Shown here: in pieces, positions 7,492 through 15,711 of the stretch
Layout: each line of letters starts with the position of its first letter
Position numbering within the stretch: position 1 is the stretch's first letter
Assembly: GCA_001874305.1 (NCBI GenBank)
Contig: MPCU01000003.1
Coordinates: forward strand, 1-64,000
DNA: 64,000 nucleotides
From: Bacteriovorax sp. MedPE-SWde
GTDB taxonomy: Bacteria; Bdellovibrionota; Bacteriovoracia; Bacteriovoracales; Bacteriovoracaceae
Direction of reading: 5' to 3'
Notes under the pieces: generated by a model
The model's input: only the letters and a program-made list of their open reading frames with translations
Told to the model about the DNA's origin: nothing
The model's database searches: none
Translations under genes and position numbers: made by a program

Positions 7492-9978
7492 CTAGTTTGA
7501 AGCCATTGAGCTAGTACTTTGAAGTATTTCTAAAGTACCTTTCTTAACATTCTTAAGAACCTGCTTCTTTCCGTTTGGCCACGTAACAATTAGCTTATCT
7601 ACTTTCTTGCTGTTTCCAAGTCCAAAGTGAAGAGACTTCTCTGATTGTGCAGTTCCGTTATTTGCAATCATATGTCTAATAATCTTCTTAGATCCAATAT
7701 GAGCTTCAACGAATGAACCAATACCATCTCTGTTAGAAGTTTTCCCTCTAAGTGTTACTGATAGGCTGTTCTTATTCTTAGTATTGTTTAAATATACCTG
7801 TACAGCAGGGTAGTGAACTTCTTTAACACCTGGATCACCATTTCTTAGGATAATATCCATTGCACCATCTTTGTTAATATCAGCCTTAGCAATGACATAA
7901 CCATCTGCAATTGAATCTACACCTTCAAGATATCCAACTTCTGTAAACTTTCCACCACCATTATTTCTAAATAGTCTGTTTCTTTGGAAACCGGCCATTG
8001 ATGGTCTTGCTTTTAGTTTCTTAGACCCATGAATATCACCTTCAAATGAGTTAAGTACTCTCATGAAATCTGATTCAGTTTCGCCAAAGTACATTTCATC
8101 AATTAGGTAATGGTTATTTTCAACAAGTGATCTAAAGAAGATACTTGAAAGATCTTGTTTATCATTTGTTCCTGACCAAAGACCGTTAGCAACATAGATA
8201 TCTAGTAAACCATCATTGTTATAATCAACATACTCAACACCGGCCATACCTTCACCGGCCCAGTCTAGTCCTGAGATATGAGTTGTTTCAACGAAGTTAC
8301 CAGCACCGGCACCTTTATAAAGTCTAAGACCGTTATTACCCATTGTAGCTTTCTTTACATGCCAGTTAGCAGCACATGACTCTTGCCATCTTTCAGCAGC
8401 AACAAAGTTTACATTCGTCAGGGCAAAGTCAACAATACCATCATTGTCGATATCTCCACCTGCCGCACCCATTGCAAGGTCATTATTAGTAATTCCTGTA
8501 TTATCTGCTACTTCAACAAATTTACCATTTCCAATATTCTTATAGATAGGACTTAGATTACCTCTATCATCAAGAACGATGATATCCATGTCATTATCTT
8601 GGTCATAGTCATAAGAAAGGGCTGAGTGAGGGAATAGTCCCTGACCCTCTGTATTTTTAGAATAAAGACTGTGATCAGTTGTATCCTTAAAACCATCTTT
8701 ACCGTTATTTGTGAAAAGTCCTTGAACCTTTGCTCCTTGCATAATCTTTCTTGCATCACCAATGAAAGTGAAATCTAAACTTCCTGGGAAGCCAACATAG
8801 AAATCAAGAAAACCATCACCATTCATATCGGCAGCAGTTCCTGGCATTGCGTTAGATGCTACAACTCTATTTGAAACTGGGCTTTCTGTTTTAACAAACT
8901 TTCCAGCACCTTGATTCTTATAGAAAACAATGTCGCTAAACTTTTGAGAATCTGATTTCTTACCGTCTGTATTAGTTGGAACAAATCTAACGAGAAGTAA
9001 GTCTTGCTTACCAGTATTAAAAAAGTCTCCAAAGATTGCTGTTTTAACAAGTGTTTCATTTTCTAAACCTGAATTCTCTACAGGAGTGAATCCACCTTTA
9101 CCGTCACCACTTAGAAGCTTACCAGCTCCCCAAGAACCAACGTACATATCTTGATTACCATCTGAATTGTAATCTCCAACAGCTATAGCGTAACCACCTC
9201 TTCTAATAGCTTCATTTCTTGTATATACAGGAATAGATGCTAAACCAGAATCAATTGTAATATCTTTAAATGTTGGCTTTGTAGTTGTAAGTGTTTCACC
9301 TTTAATAAAGTTAATGTCTGAAATCTTCCAAGTGTTTCCAGATCTAACAACATTAATTTGAGCAAAACCTCTGTCATTTCTTTTGGCACCAGACTTAACA
9401 ATACCCCTAAAATCGAATCTTGTTAAAAGAGTCGCTTTATTCATATGAAAGTTTTTAGGATTTCTATCTTTCTTGTAACTAAGATATTTGATTGTTTTAA
9501 ATTCAACACCTTCTAGCTTTGAATACTGAGAAAGATACTTCTTTAGTCCTTTTATGGCAGAAGCATTCTTTAGGATTTTATTCTTTCCATCCCAGTTATA
9601 CTCTTTAATATTTCCACTCTTTTGAAATCTCTTATCTTTTAATAGACTAAGATCATTCATCGAGAAGTTGGACGTAATCAGTTTAGAAAGTTCTGATGAC
9701 TTATTATTCTTAAATAGATCAATTAATGGATAAACAGTTTTGTTTCTAATGTTAACAAATTCTGATTCATCAATATGACAAAGTTTTTGTGGATCAATTG
9801 ATCCCTTCATATCTTCTTTAGTACCACCAAAGAAAGAGTATAGCTTATCGGGAGAAACATTTTCTTTCACCTTAACTTCATTAAGAATCTTGTTTAACTT
9901 TGTTCGACCTTCTGTAATTCCGTGGTCTGTCGCGTTCGCAAATAGAGAACCCAGCATTAGTGAAATAGCGAGCTTCAT
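7492..9978 (-). CDS. Secreted FG-GAP/ASPIC-UnbV (CRTAC-like) repeat protein, copy 1
   Basis: 828 residues from the ATG at 9978, chosen because a GGAGGGG SD sits just before it; the in-frame TTG 12 bases further up overlaps that SD. A short signal peptide ends near residue 15 (LFANA). A conserved N-terminal domain (about 20-230) is followed by VCBS/FG-GAP beta-propeller repeats with Ca-binding DxDxDG loops (DYNSDGNQD, DMNGDGFLD, DQDNDMD, DIDNDG, DYNNDGLLD, DINKDGAMD). The ASPIC/UnbV domain at the end has RDGIGSFVEA, NNGTAQSEKSLHFGLG and VTWPNGK. Such proteins are extracellular with mostly unknown function. A close full-length paralogue is at 18231, and the two are collinear throughout. Confidence 0.9.
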   Translation of the reverse strand: MKLAISLMLGSLFANATDHGITEGRTKLNKILNEVKVKENVSPDKLYSFFGGTKEDMKGSIDPQKLCHIDESEFVNIRNKTVYPLIDLFKNNKSSELSKLITSNFSMNDLSLLKDKRFQKSGNIKEYNWDGKNKILKNASAIKGLKKYLSQYSKLEGVEFKTIKYLSYKKDRNPKNFHMNKATLLTRFDFRGIVKSGAKRNDRGFAQINVVRSGNTWKISDINFIKGETLTTTKPTFKDITIDSGLASIPVYTRNEAIRRGGYAIAVGDYNSDGNQDMYVGSWGAGKLLSGDGKGGFTPVENSGLENETLVKTAIFGDFFNTGKQDLLLVRFVPTNTDGKKSDSQKFSDIVFYKNQGAGKFVKTESPVSNRVVASNAMPGTAADMNGDGFLDFYVGFPGSLDFTFIGDARKIMQGAKVQGLFTNNGKDGFKDTTDHSLYSKNTEGQGLFPHSALSYDYDQDNDMDIIVLDDRGNLSPIYKNIGNGKFVEVADNTGITNNDLAMGAAGGDIDNDGIVDFALTNVNFVAAERWQESCAANWHVKKATMGNNGLRLYKGAGAGNFVETTHISGLDWAGEGMAGVEYVDYNNDGLLDIYVANGLWSGTNDKQDLSSIFFRSLVENNHYLIDEMYFGETESDFMRVLNSFEGDIHGSKKLKARPSMAGFQRNRLFRNNGGGKFTEVGYLEGVDSIADGYVIAKADINKDGAMDIILRNGDPGVKEVHYPAVQVYLNNTKNKNSLSVTLRGKTSNRDGIGSFVEAHIGSKKIIRHMIANNGTAQSEKSLHFGLGNSKKVDKLIVTWPNGKKQVLKNVKKGTLEILQSTSSMASN

Positions 9979-10020
9979 GTACCCCTCCAAAAATTTAATA
10001 AAAAATTAATTATCTTTAGT

Positions 10021-10029
10021 ATTCTAACA
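10021..10029 (-). promoter_or_regulatory. Extended -10 promoter of the first CRTAC gene
   Basis: On the minus strand these bases read TGTTAGAAT, an extended -10 (TG-n-TAGAAT). It would give a leader of roughly 35 nt before the GGAGGGG SD and the ATG at 9978. The second CRTAC gene has the same type of promoter (TGTTATAAT). Confidence 0.5.
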
Positions 10030-10132
10030 TAAACTGGGTTTTAGGAAAGTGTTCACCCCTACATGGCAGAGGTAAATACTATGATATTAGACAGTTATTG
10101 AGTTTGTTGTGAGATAGTCATTTCACAAAAAT

Positions 10133-10148
10133 GACAATAATTATTGTC
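10133..10148. promoter_or_regulatory. Perfect 16-bp palindrome, possible operator
   Basis: GACAATAATTATTGTC is a perfect palindrome about 100 bp upstream of the -10 of the first CRTAC gene, in the 183-bp gap to the next gene (whose stop side faces it). It has no T-tract, so it is more like a protein-binding site than a terminator. The binding factor is unknown. Confidence 0.35.
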
Positions 10149-10161
10149 TGTTTAGGTGAGA

Positions 10162-10539
10162 CTACCTTTTTATTGGGGCTTTTGGCTTATCTCTTAGAAG
10201 AATTCCCTTAGTGTTTTTATCAACCTTTACAAGAGCATGAGTACAAATCGGTACATACTTCATCATCTCTGGTTCTTTCTTAATTGCTATCGGAGGGAAC
10301 TTTGATGGGTAATAAATTTCATATTCCTCAACCATATCCCAGTCCTTAAACCCACAATACAGATCTTTTCCATTAGAAAAGTAGACACGTTCTCCCACTG
10401 TAAAGAAGCCTCGAGAAACTATTGAAAGTGGTGACGACTTAAGATCTAAATTCTCTTCGGGAATATTCTTCTTTACAAGACAGCTAGTGAAAATAGTAAG
10501 AATAATAAAAGACTGTGTGATATTTTTTATGAGATCCAT
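10162..10539 (-). CDS. Small lipoprotein of unknown function
   Basis: 125 residues. The N-terminus (residues 1-20) is a lipoprotein signal with a lipobox-like IFTSC and Cys at about 20. The mature part has a short beta-rich segment (GFFTVGERVYFSNGKDLYCGF) and ends in a basic tail. I do not recognise a family. It sits next to the CRTAC gene in the same orientation but with a 183-bp gap containing the CRTAC promoter, so it is probably separate. A minus-strand TATACT lies 7 nt before the ATG with no SD, consistent with a leaderless transcript. Confidence 0.65.
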   Translation of the reverse strand: MDLIKNITQSFIILTIFTSCLVKKNIPEENLDLKSSPLSIVSRGFFTVGERVYFSNGKDLYCGFKDWDMVEEYEIYYPSKFPPIAIKKEPEMMKYVPICTHALVKVDKNTKGILLRDKPKAPIKR

Positions 10540-10602
10540 AAAACTAAGTATACAGAAATATTAAAGTTTGAAAAGTTAATCTGATATGTCATAATTTTAT
10601 CT

Positions 10603-11082
10603 ATGAAAAAACTAATTATAATTTTAATGATCTCAGTTACTACGTTTAACATTTCAGCTAAACAAATTCCTAAAGATAAGTTGGACACACTTTTTTATCT
10701 ACTAAGGATAGAGAGTAAGTGGGAAGGAATAATTGCGAAGGCCGTTAAAAGAGATATGACGAATACCCCTAGTCTTAAACTTATTGAAAAAGACTGGTTT
10801 GCTCACTTTAAAAAGTTTAAAGATTGGAAGTCTTCTAAAGCTGCACTTTATAACTTTTATTCAAGGCATTTCACAGAGTCCGAAATTGATGAACTTATAA
10901 AGGTGTACAGATTACCTGTCATAGAAAAAATGGGACGATTTGCTCCAATTCTTCAACTTGAAATTAAAAAAGTATTTAGAAAACAAACACCAGAAGAAAA
11001 GAAGAACCTAGAGAGAATACTAATAAAGCTTGAGGGTAAGATGAAAAAACAAATGGAAGCTAAGGCTAAGTCTAAGAAATAG
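10603..11082 (+). CDS. Secreted DUF2059-like protein
   Basis: 159 residues with a Sec signal peptide (about 1-19, ending NISA). The C-terminal half has the DUF2059 pattern: YNFYSRHFTESEIDELIKVYRLPVIEKMG, then helical and Lys-rich to the end. DUF2059 proteins are small exported helical proteins without a known biochemical role. It is transcribed away from the lipoprotein at 10539. TTGAAA (10568-10573), a 16-bp spacer and CATAAT (10590-10595) lie 7 nt before the ATG, so a leaderless mRNA is likely. It converges tail-to-tail with the DUF1513 gene 4 bp away. Confidence 0.65.
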   Translation: MKKLIIILMISVTTFNISAKQIPKDKLDTLFYLLRIESKWEGIIAKAVKRDMTNTPSLKLIEKDWFAHFKKFKDWKSSKAALYNFYSRHFTESEIDELIKVYRLPVIEKMGRFAPILQLEIKKVFRKQTPEEKKNLERILIKLEGKMKKQMEAKAKSKK

Positions 11083-11086
11083 GACT

Positions 11087-12154
11087 CTATACCCAGTAAC
11101 CATGAGAGCTTAAAGAATCATCTAAATCAAGACTGAAAATTGATTTAATACTAAATGACTTGGGATCTATTCTATAGATCCCTTTTTTTGTACCAGCTAT
11201 TAAAATATCTTCTTCTGGCTTATAGAATATTGCTCTTGGATTTTTTAGCTTAATCGTCTTAACATGTTTCTTGGTATCAATATTCCAAAAAACAATAATA
11301 TCATCTGATGGCGCTGTCGCTGCAATCAATCTGTGTTTAGATATGTAGGCCGGTGTTAATAAACCACCTCTTTCAAAAACTTTTCCTAGGTCCTCTAGTT
11401 GTGAAAGTCCTTTGTTGGTATCAAGTATATACGGTGATAATTTATTATCATCAAATCCATCAGCAAACTCATGGCATATGAAGTACTTATTCGTTTCAAT
11501 TTTCTCAAAGTGAGCAAAGTGAAAGTTTTTTGGAGATGAAAACTCTGAGATTAACTTTTTTGTAGATAAGTCAATTATCGCTGCACTTGATCTCGCTCCC
11601 TGCTTCTTAGCATTGAGACCTGAGTTTAAAACGATAAGCTTACCATCTTCGACTAGACATTCATGTGGTTCAAGGCCGTATGTTGGAAACTCTTCAATGA
11701 GTTCAAGACTTTTAGAGTTATATACCTTTATAAACCCTGTCCCTTGCGCATCAATTCCATAGTTTAAAAAACGAATAGTAGATAAATAGATAAGGCTTTT
11801 CTCTTTGTCGAATATACCGTGACCCATAAATTGTTCACCCTTAGATAGAGTTACTTCTTTGATCACTTTCTTAGAATCTACATTGAAAACTGTTAATGTC
11901 TTTTCCCATTTTGGCATTGCGATATAGTTACCATCACCAATAGAAAGAAAGTCATGCGGGCTTGAAGGCGTTTCAATATTCCATACACCAAGACCTGTAT
12001 AGGAACTTAATGCTGAGTTAGATTTAAAGAAGTATATATTCTTTCCCCAGCCGAGAAGAAAGCCTTTATTTTCACTAAGTAAGTATGATGCTCCGCCAAC
12101 TACTGCGAGTGCTCCTGTTACAGATGTAAAAAATTGTCTTCTCGTTAACTTCAT
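11087..12154 (-). CDS. DUF1513 family beta-propeller protein, Tat-type signal
   Basis: 355 residues. The N-terminus carries a twin-arginine motif (TRRQFF) and a hydrophobic stretch, so Tat export or membrane anchoring is expected. The mature part is a beta-propeller with DUF1513 landmarks: FMGHGIFDKEKSLIYLST, GTGFIKVYNSKS, and YGLEPHECLVEDGKLIVLNSG. DUF1513 proteins are often found with imelysin/iron-uptake genes in other bacteria, but none are seen here. The function is unknown. The promoter reads TGATACAAT on the minus strand (extended -10), ending 6 nt before the ATG with no SD, so the transcript is probably leaderless. Confidence 0.8.
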   Translation of the reverse strand: MKLTRRQFFTSVTGALAVVGGASYLLSENKGFLLGWGKNIYFFKSNSALSSYTGLGVWNIETPSSPHDFLSIGDGNYIAMPKWEKTLTVFNVDSKKVIKEVTLSKGEQFMGHGIFDKEKSLIYLSTIRFLNYGIDAQGTGFIKVYNSKSLELIEEFPTYGLEPHECLVEDGKLIVLNSGLNAKKQGARSSAAIIDLSTKKLISEFSSPKNFHFAHFEKIETNKYFICHEFADGFDDNKLSPYILDTNKGLSQLEDLGKVFERGGLLTPAYISKHRLIAATAPSDDIIVFWNIDTKKHVKTIKLKNPRAIFYKPEEDILIAGTKKGIYRIDPKSFSIKSIFSLDLDDSLSSHGYWV

Positions 12155-12194
12155 TAGATAATTGTATCAGATTTAATTTATATGTGGAGTAATT

Positions 12195-13436
12195 GTGAAA
12201 GAGTATACAACAAGAGAGTCTTGTCGCCTTTGTAGTTCAAAGAAAATGGACCTAGTTATGGATTTTGGAACACACTTTGTTTCAAACTTCGTTGAAGAAG
12301 AGGATCATTCTGAGTATCCACAGGCTCCACTCGTTCTCATTTTTTGTGACAAGTGTAAACTTGTACAGTTAGAACATACAGCTCCACAGGAACTACTATA
12401 TAGAAGATTCTATTGGTACCGTTCTGGTGTGACAGATACCATGAAAAAGGCACTAAGAAATATAACAGAAGAGATTGAATCACTTGTTAAATTGAATTCT
12501 GGAGATGTTGTACTTGATATTGGTTCCAACGATGGAACACTACTGAGACAGTATAGTGATAAAAGTATCGTTACTGTTGGTGTTGAACCTGCTAAGAACT
12601 TAGCTGCTGAAGGTGCTAAAGGTGTTAATACTTTTATCTCAGATTTTTGGACTAAGAAAGTTTATGATGAAAATGTTTATAAGAAGGCTAAAGTAATAAC
12701 TGCAATTGGTATGTTCTACGATCTTGAGGAACCTAACCAATTTATATCAGATATTGAAAAGTGCCTAGATGATGAAGGTGTCTTTGTTTCTCAATTAATG
12801 TGTCTTCACAATATGATAGAGACGAACGATGTTGGTAATATCAATCATGAGCACCTTGAATATTATACTTTTGAATCCTTAAGATACCTCTTTGAAAATA
12901 ATGGACTTAAGATTGATGACATAACTGTTAATGATACAAATAGTCAGAGTTATAGAATCTATGCTTCGAAAAAAGGTAGCTCTTTTACTCCTAATCCAGG
13001 AGCACAGGAAAGAATTACGTCCGTTATAAAAATGGAAGAAAAATATCAGAGCATAGAAGGAATAAAAGAATTTTTTGACGAGGTTGCAAAAGAGAAAGAA
13101 AAATGTGTTTCATTTATTGAGAGTGAAGTGGCTAAAGGCAAGAAGGTTTGGGTCTACGGTGCTTCAACTAAAGGAAATACCATTTTACAATATTATGGTC
13201 TTGATTCTCGTCATCTCGAAGGAGCAGCTGAGAGAAGTCCTGAGAAATGGGGAAAATACACCATTGGTACTAAGATAATGTGTCATAGTGAAGAGGTTGC
13301 AAGAAAAGAGCAACCTGATTATTTCTTGGTTCTTCCATATACATTTATTAAAGAAATGTATGTAAGAGAGAAAGACTGGAGAGAAAGTGGTGGGAAATTT
13401 ATTGTTCCACTACCAAAGTTTGAGGTATTAGCATGA
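12195..13436 (+). CDS. Sugar C-methyltransferase-like SAM methyltransferase
   Basis: 413 residues in the three-part layout of NovU/TylC3-type sugar C-methyltransferases. An N-terminal zinc domain has CRLC and CDKC pairs; the SAM-binding Rossmann domain has VVLDIGSNDGTLL near residue 105; the C-terminal domain begins around VWVYGASTKGNTILQY. The family methylates carbon 3 of NDP-4-keto sugars, or acts as related C-methyltransferases. The start is GTG, preceded by a GTGGAGT SD. The stop overlaps the next gene's ATG (ATGA), so it is translationally coupled to the GMD-like gene. The pair probably makes an unusual branched or modified sugar. Confidence 0.85.
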   Translation: MKEYTTRESCRLCSSKKMDLVMDFGTHFVSNFVEEEDHSEYPQAPLVLIFCDKCKLVQLEHTAPQELLYRRFYWYRSGVTDTMKKALRNITEEIESLVKLNSGDVVLDIGSNDGTLLRQYSDKSIVTVGVEPAKNLAAEGAKGVNTFISDFWTKKVYDENVYKKAKVITAIGMFYDLEEPNQFISDIEKCLDDEGVFVSQLMCLHNMIETNDVGNINHEHLEYYTFESLRYLFENNGLKIDDITVNDTNSQSYRIYASKKGSSFTPNPGAQERITSVIKMEEKYQSIEGIKEFFDEVAKEKEKCVSFIESEVAKGKKVWVYGASTKGNTILQYYGLDSRHLEGAAERSPEKWGKYTIGTKIMCHSEEVARKEQPDYFLVLPYTFIKEMYVREKDWRESGGKFIVPLPKFEVLA

Positions 13437-14392
13437 AGAAAGCATTAATATTTGGAGTAACTGGACAAGACGGCAGCTATCTTGCTGAGCAGTTATTAGA
13501 AAAGAACTATGAGGTTCACGGTTTTTATCGAAGATCGGCAACGGGAAATACTGATTTTATAGATCATATAAAGAATGACATGATCCTTCACAGGGGAGAT
13601 CTTGCAGATGTAACTTCTATTTATAAAGCAATATCTTCAAGTAAGCCTCATGAAATATATAATGAAGCAGATCAAGATCATGTAGATTGGAGTTACCACT
13701 CAATAGGTTATTCTTGTGACATAACAGGAAAGGCCGTTGGAGATATTCTTGAAGTAATTAGACAAGTTGATACAGATATAAAATTTATTCAACCTGTATC
13801 ATCACATATGTTTGGTAATGTCGATACTAGTCCACAGGATACTTCAACTCCTTTTCGTCCACAAAGTCCTTATGCTGCAGCAAAGGTGCTAGCTTTTACA
13901 CTCGTGAGATACTTTAGAGATGTTCATGGACTTAATGCTTCCAGTGCAATCATGTATAATCATACTTCAACTAAGAAGAATGATGACTACGCGATTAATA
14001 AGATTGTTAACTCTGCTATAAGAATAAAAAATGGGCTCCAGGACAAACTAGACTTAGGTCCAATTGATGTTGAAGTTGATTACGGGTATGCTCCAGAGTA
14101 TGTAGATGCTCTGTGGAGAATTCAGCAACTAGATAAATCGGATGACTATATCATTGCATCAGGTAAAACAATAACTCTAAGGAATATATTAGAAGTTGCC
14201 TTTGGTGACTTAGGGCTGAATTATGAAGACTATGTCACATATAATAAAGACTTCATACGTCCAGGTAAGATGGGAGTGCTTAGAGGTGATATAACTAAGA
14301 CACGTAATGATACAGATTTTAACCCTAAGATTATTGGTGAAGAGTTAGTTAGAAAACTTATGGAAGAATCTTCTAAGAAAATCTTATCTTAA
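13433..14392 (+). CDS. GDP-mannose 4,6-dehydratase-like SDR, altered active site
   Basis: 319 residues. The NAD(P)-binding N-terminus GVTGQDGSYLAEQLL is the GMD signature, and Y147-x3-K151 (SPYAAAK) of the SDR active site is present. Where GMD has the Ser/Thr-x-Glu catalytic block (SSxEMFG-type), this protein has VSSHMFG, so His125 replaces the catalytic Glu. The usual YNLAAQSHV is YNEADQDHV, and the nucleotide-binding HESP-RR loop is HTSTKK. The protein therefore belongs to the GMD family but may not be a 4,6-dehydratase; an epimerase or reductase on another NDP-sugar is possible. It overlaps the upstream methyltransferase by 4 bp and the convergent radical SAM gene by 20 bp. Confidence 0.8.
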   Translation: MKKALIFGVTGQDGSYLAEQLLEKNYEVHGFYRRSATGNTDFIDHIKNDMILHRGDLADVTSIYKAISSSKPHEIYNEADQDHVDWSYHSIGYSCDITGKAVGDILEVIRQVDTDIKFIQPVSSHMFGNVDTSPQDTSTPFRPQSPYAAAKVLAFTLVRYFRDVHGLNASSAIMYNHTSTKKNDDYAINKIVNSAIRIKNGLQDKLDLGPIDVEVDYGYAPEYVDALWRIQQLDKSDDYIIASGKTITLRNILEVAFGDLGLNYEDYVTYNKDFIRPGKMGVLRGDITKTRNDTDFNPKIIGEELVRKLMEESSKKILS

Positions 14393-15710
14393 GATTTTTT
14401 AGAATAAAGAAAATCGTTTTGAATCGGATTAATGTACGCATTTTTATATAGAACATAGTCTTTTTATATTCAGCATGAAGTGTATTGGTACTTTGTGCTG
14501 GAGAGTAGTGTATATCATTAGGTACTTCACCGCTGGCTAACATATCATTATACAACTCTGTTCCAGGAAATGGAGAAGCGTAATAAAATTGCATATAATC
14601 TAGGTTAAGTTTAATGGCCTTGGAGAATGTGTTTCTAGCACCTGATATATTATCTCCAGGAAGCCCAACTATAAAATGTCCTATTGTTTGAATGCCTGCA
14701 TTTTGGGCAGCAGCAACTCCACTTGATATTGAGTCTGTGGTAAATCCTTTTTTTACTTTAGAAAGTACGTCCTCTTGTAAGCTTTCAATCCCGTAAGTTA
14801 AAAGCCAACAGCCTGATTTAGACATGGCCAATGCAAGGTCAGGAGTTATTGTATCGACTCTAGAGTTAGATACCCAAGAAATATCAAGATCCTCAATGCT
14901 ATCGCATAGCTCTTTTACATAGCTTGAATTAGCTGTGAAAGTGTCAGACCAAAAAAGAAAATTGTTAACTTTATACTCTGATTTAATATATTCTATTTCC
15001 TGTCTTATACGTTCAGTGCTTTTAGATCTGATTTTATTTCCGTAATACAAAGGGGCCGTACAGAAAGTACATTTCCATGGGCATCCTCTTTGAGGTGAAA
15101 TCATGAGGAATTTCTTACCACGAATTGGGAGAGTGTACTTACTAAGATCAAAAAGGTCCCAGGCCGGAAATGGCAGGAGGTCTAGATTTGGAATAAAGTT
15201 TGATTCTTTATTTGAATAATCTCTTGTTGATATTCCTAAAATATCTGTAAGAGAGTTCTCTAGGGATAAAGATTTTACGATATCAAGGGCCGATTGCTCT
15301 GGCTCATTATGAATAATAATGTCGATGAATGAGTGTCTATTGATAAGCTCACTAGCAAACTGAGTGACATGTGTTCCTATAAGAACAATTTTAGTATTAG
15401 GAGATGATTCTTTTACTTTTTTTGCAAACTCAATATCAGAAACTATTGATGGACTACCTGTTGCAATAAAAACTATGTCAAAACATTGCTGGACGATCTC
15501 GTCGCTAGCGCTTACAAAATTCTTAGACAGCACAGCATAGTCATATCCTAATATTTCGCACTGAATATTCTCTCTTATGTATGAAGCTGTCTGGGCTAAC
15601 GAAAGAGGAGGATAAACCAAACTCCATATACTTGAGCTTTGAGTGCATCTTCCTTCTCTTATAAAAGACTTATTTGATAATGAGGGAGGATTTATTACAG
15701 CAATTTTCAT
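14373..15710 (-). CDS. B12-binding-type radical SAM enzyme
   Basis: 445 residues from the ATG at 15710, which begins 1 nt after the stop of the upstream gene; an ATG 24 bases further up lies within that gene's end. The N-terminal Rossmann domain (about 1-150; PPLSLAQTASYI, FIATGSPSIVSD, IVLIGTHVT) has the shape of a cobalamin-binding domain but lacks the DxHxxG base-off motif. The radical SAM motif is C210-x3-C214-x2-C217 (CPWKCTFC), followed by a full Elp3-like barrel with YGIESL and GLPGD motifs. Such enzymes perform methylations and rearrangements on lipids, sugars and tetrapyrroles; the substrate here is unknown. It is the last gene of a four-gene minus-strand operon (haem protein, GT2, alpha/alpha protein, this enzyme). 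Confidence 0.88.
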   Translation of the reverse strand: MKIAVINPPSLSNKSFIREGRCTQSSSIWSLVYPPLSLAQTASYIRENIQCEILGYDYAVLSKNFVSASDEIVQQCFDIVFIATGSPSIVSDIEFAKKVKESSPNTKIVLIGTHVTQFASELINRHSFIDIIIHNEPEQSALDIVKSLSLENSLTDILGISTRDYSNKESNFIPNLDLLPFPAWDLFDLSKYTLPIRGKKFLMISPQRGCPWKCTFCTAPLYYGNKIRSKSTERIRQEIEYIKSEYKVNNFLFWSDTFTANSSYVKELCDSIEDLDISWVSNSRVDTITPDLALAMSKSGCWLLTYGIESLQEDVLSKVKKGFTTDSISSGVAAAQNAGIQTIGHFIVGLPGDNISGARNTFSKAIKLNLDYMQFYYASPFPGTELYNDMLASGEVPNDIHYSPAQSTNTLHAEYKKTMFYIKMRTLIRFKTIFFILKNLKIRFS

Positions 15711-15711
15711 T

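Noticed and set aside
9979-9990. Longer N-terminus of the first CRTAC protein from a TTG
   Set aside because: The TTG codon overlaps the GGAGGGG SD of the ATG at 9978, and the signal peptide is better from the ATG.
10104-10125. TTGTGA...TCACAA arms upstream of the first CRTAC gene as a CRP site
   Set aside because: The arms are about 10 bp apart, not the 6 bp expected for CRP, and no other evidence supports it.
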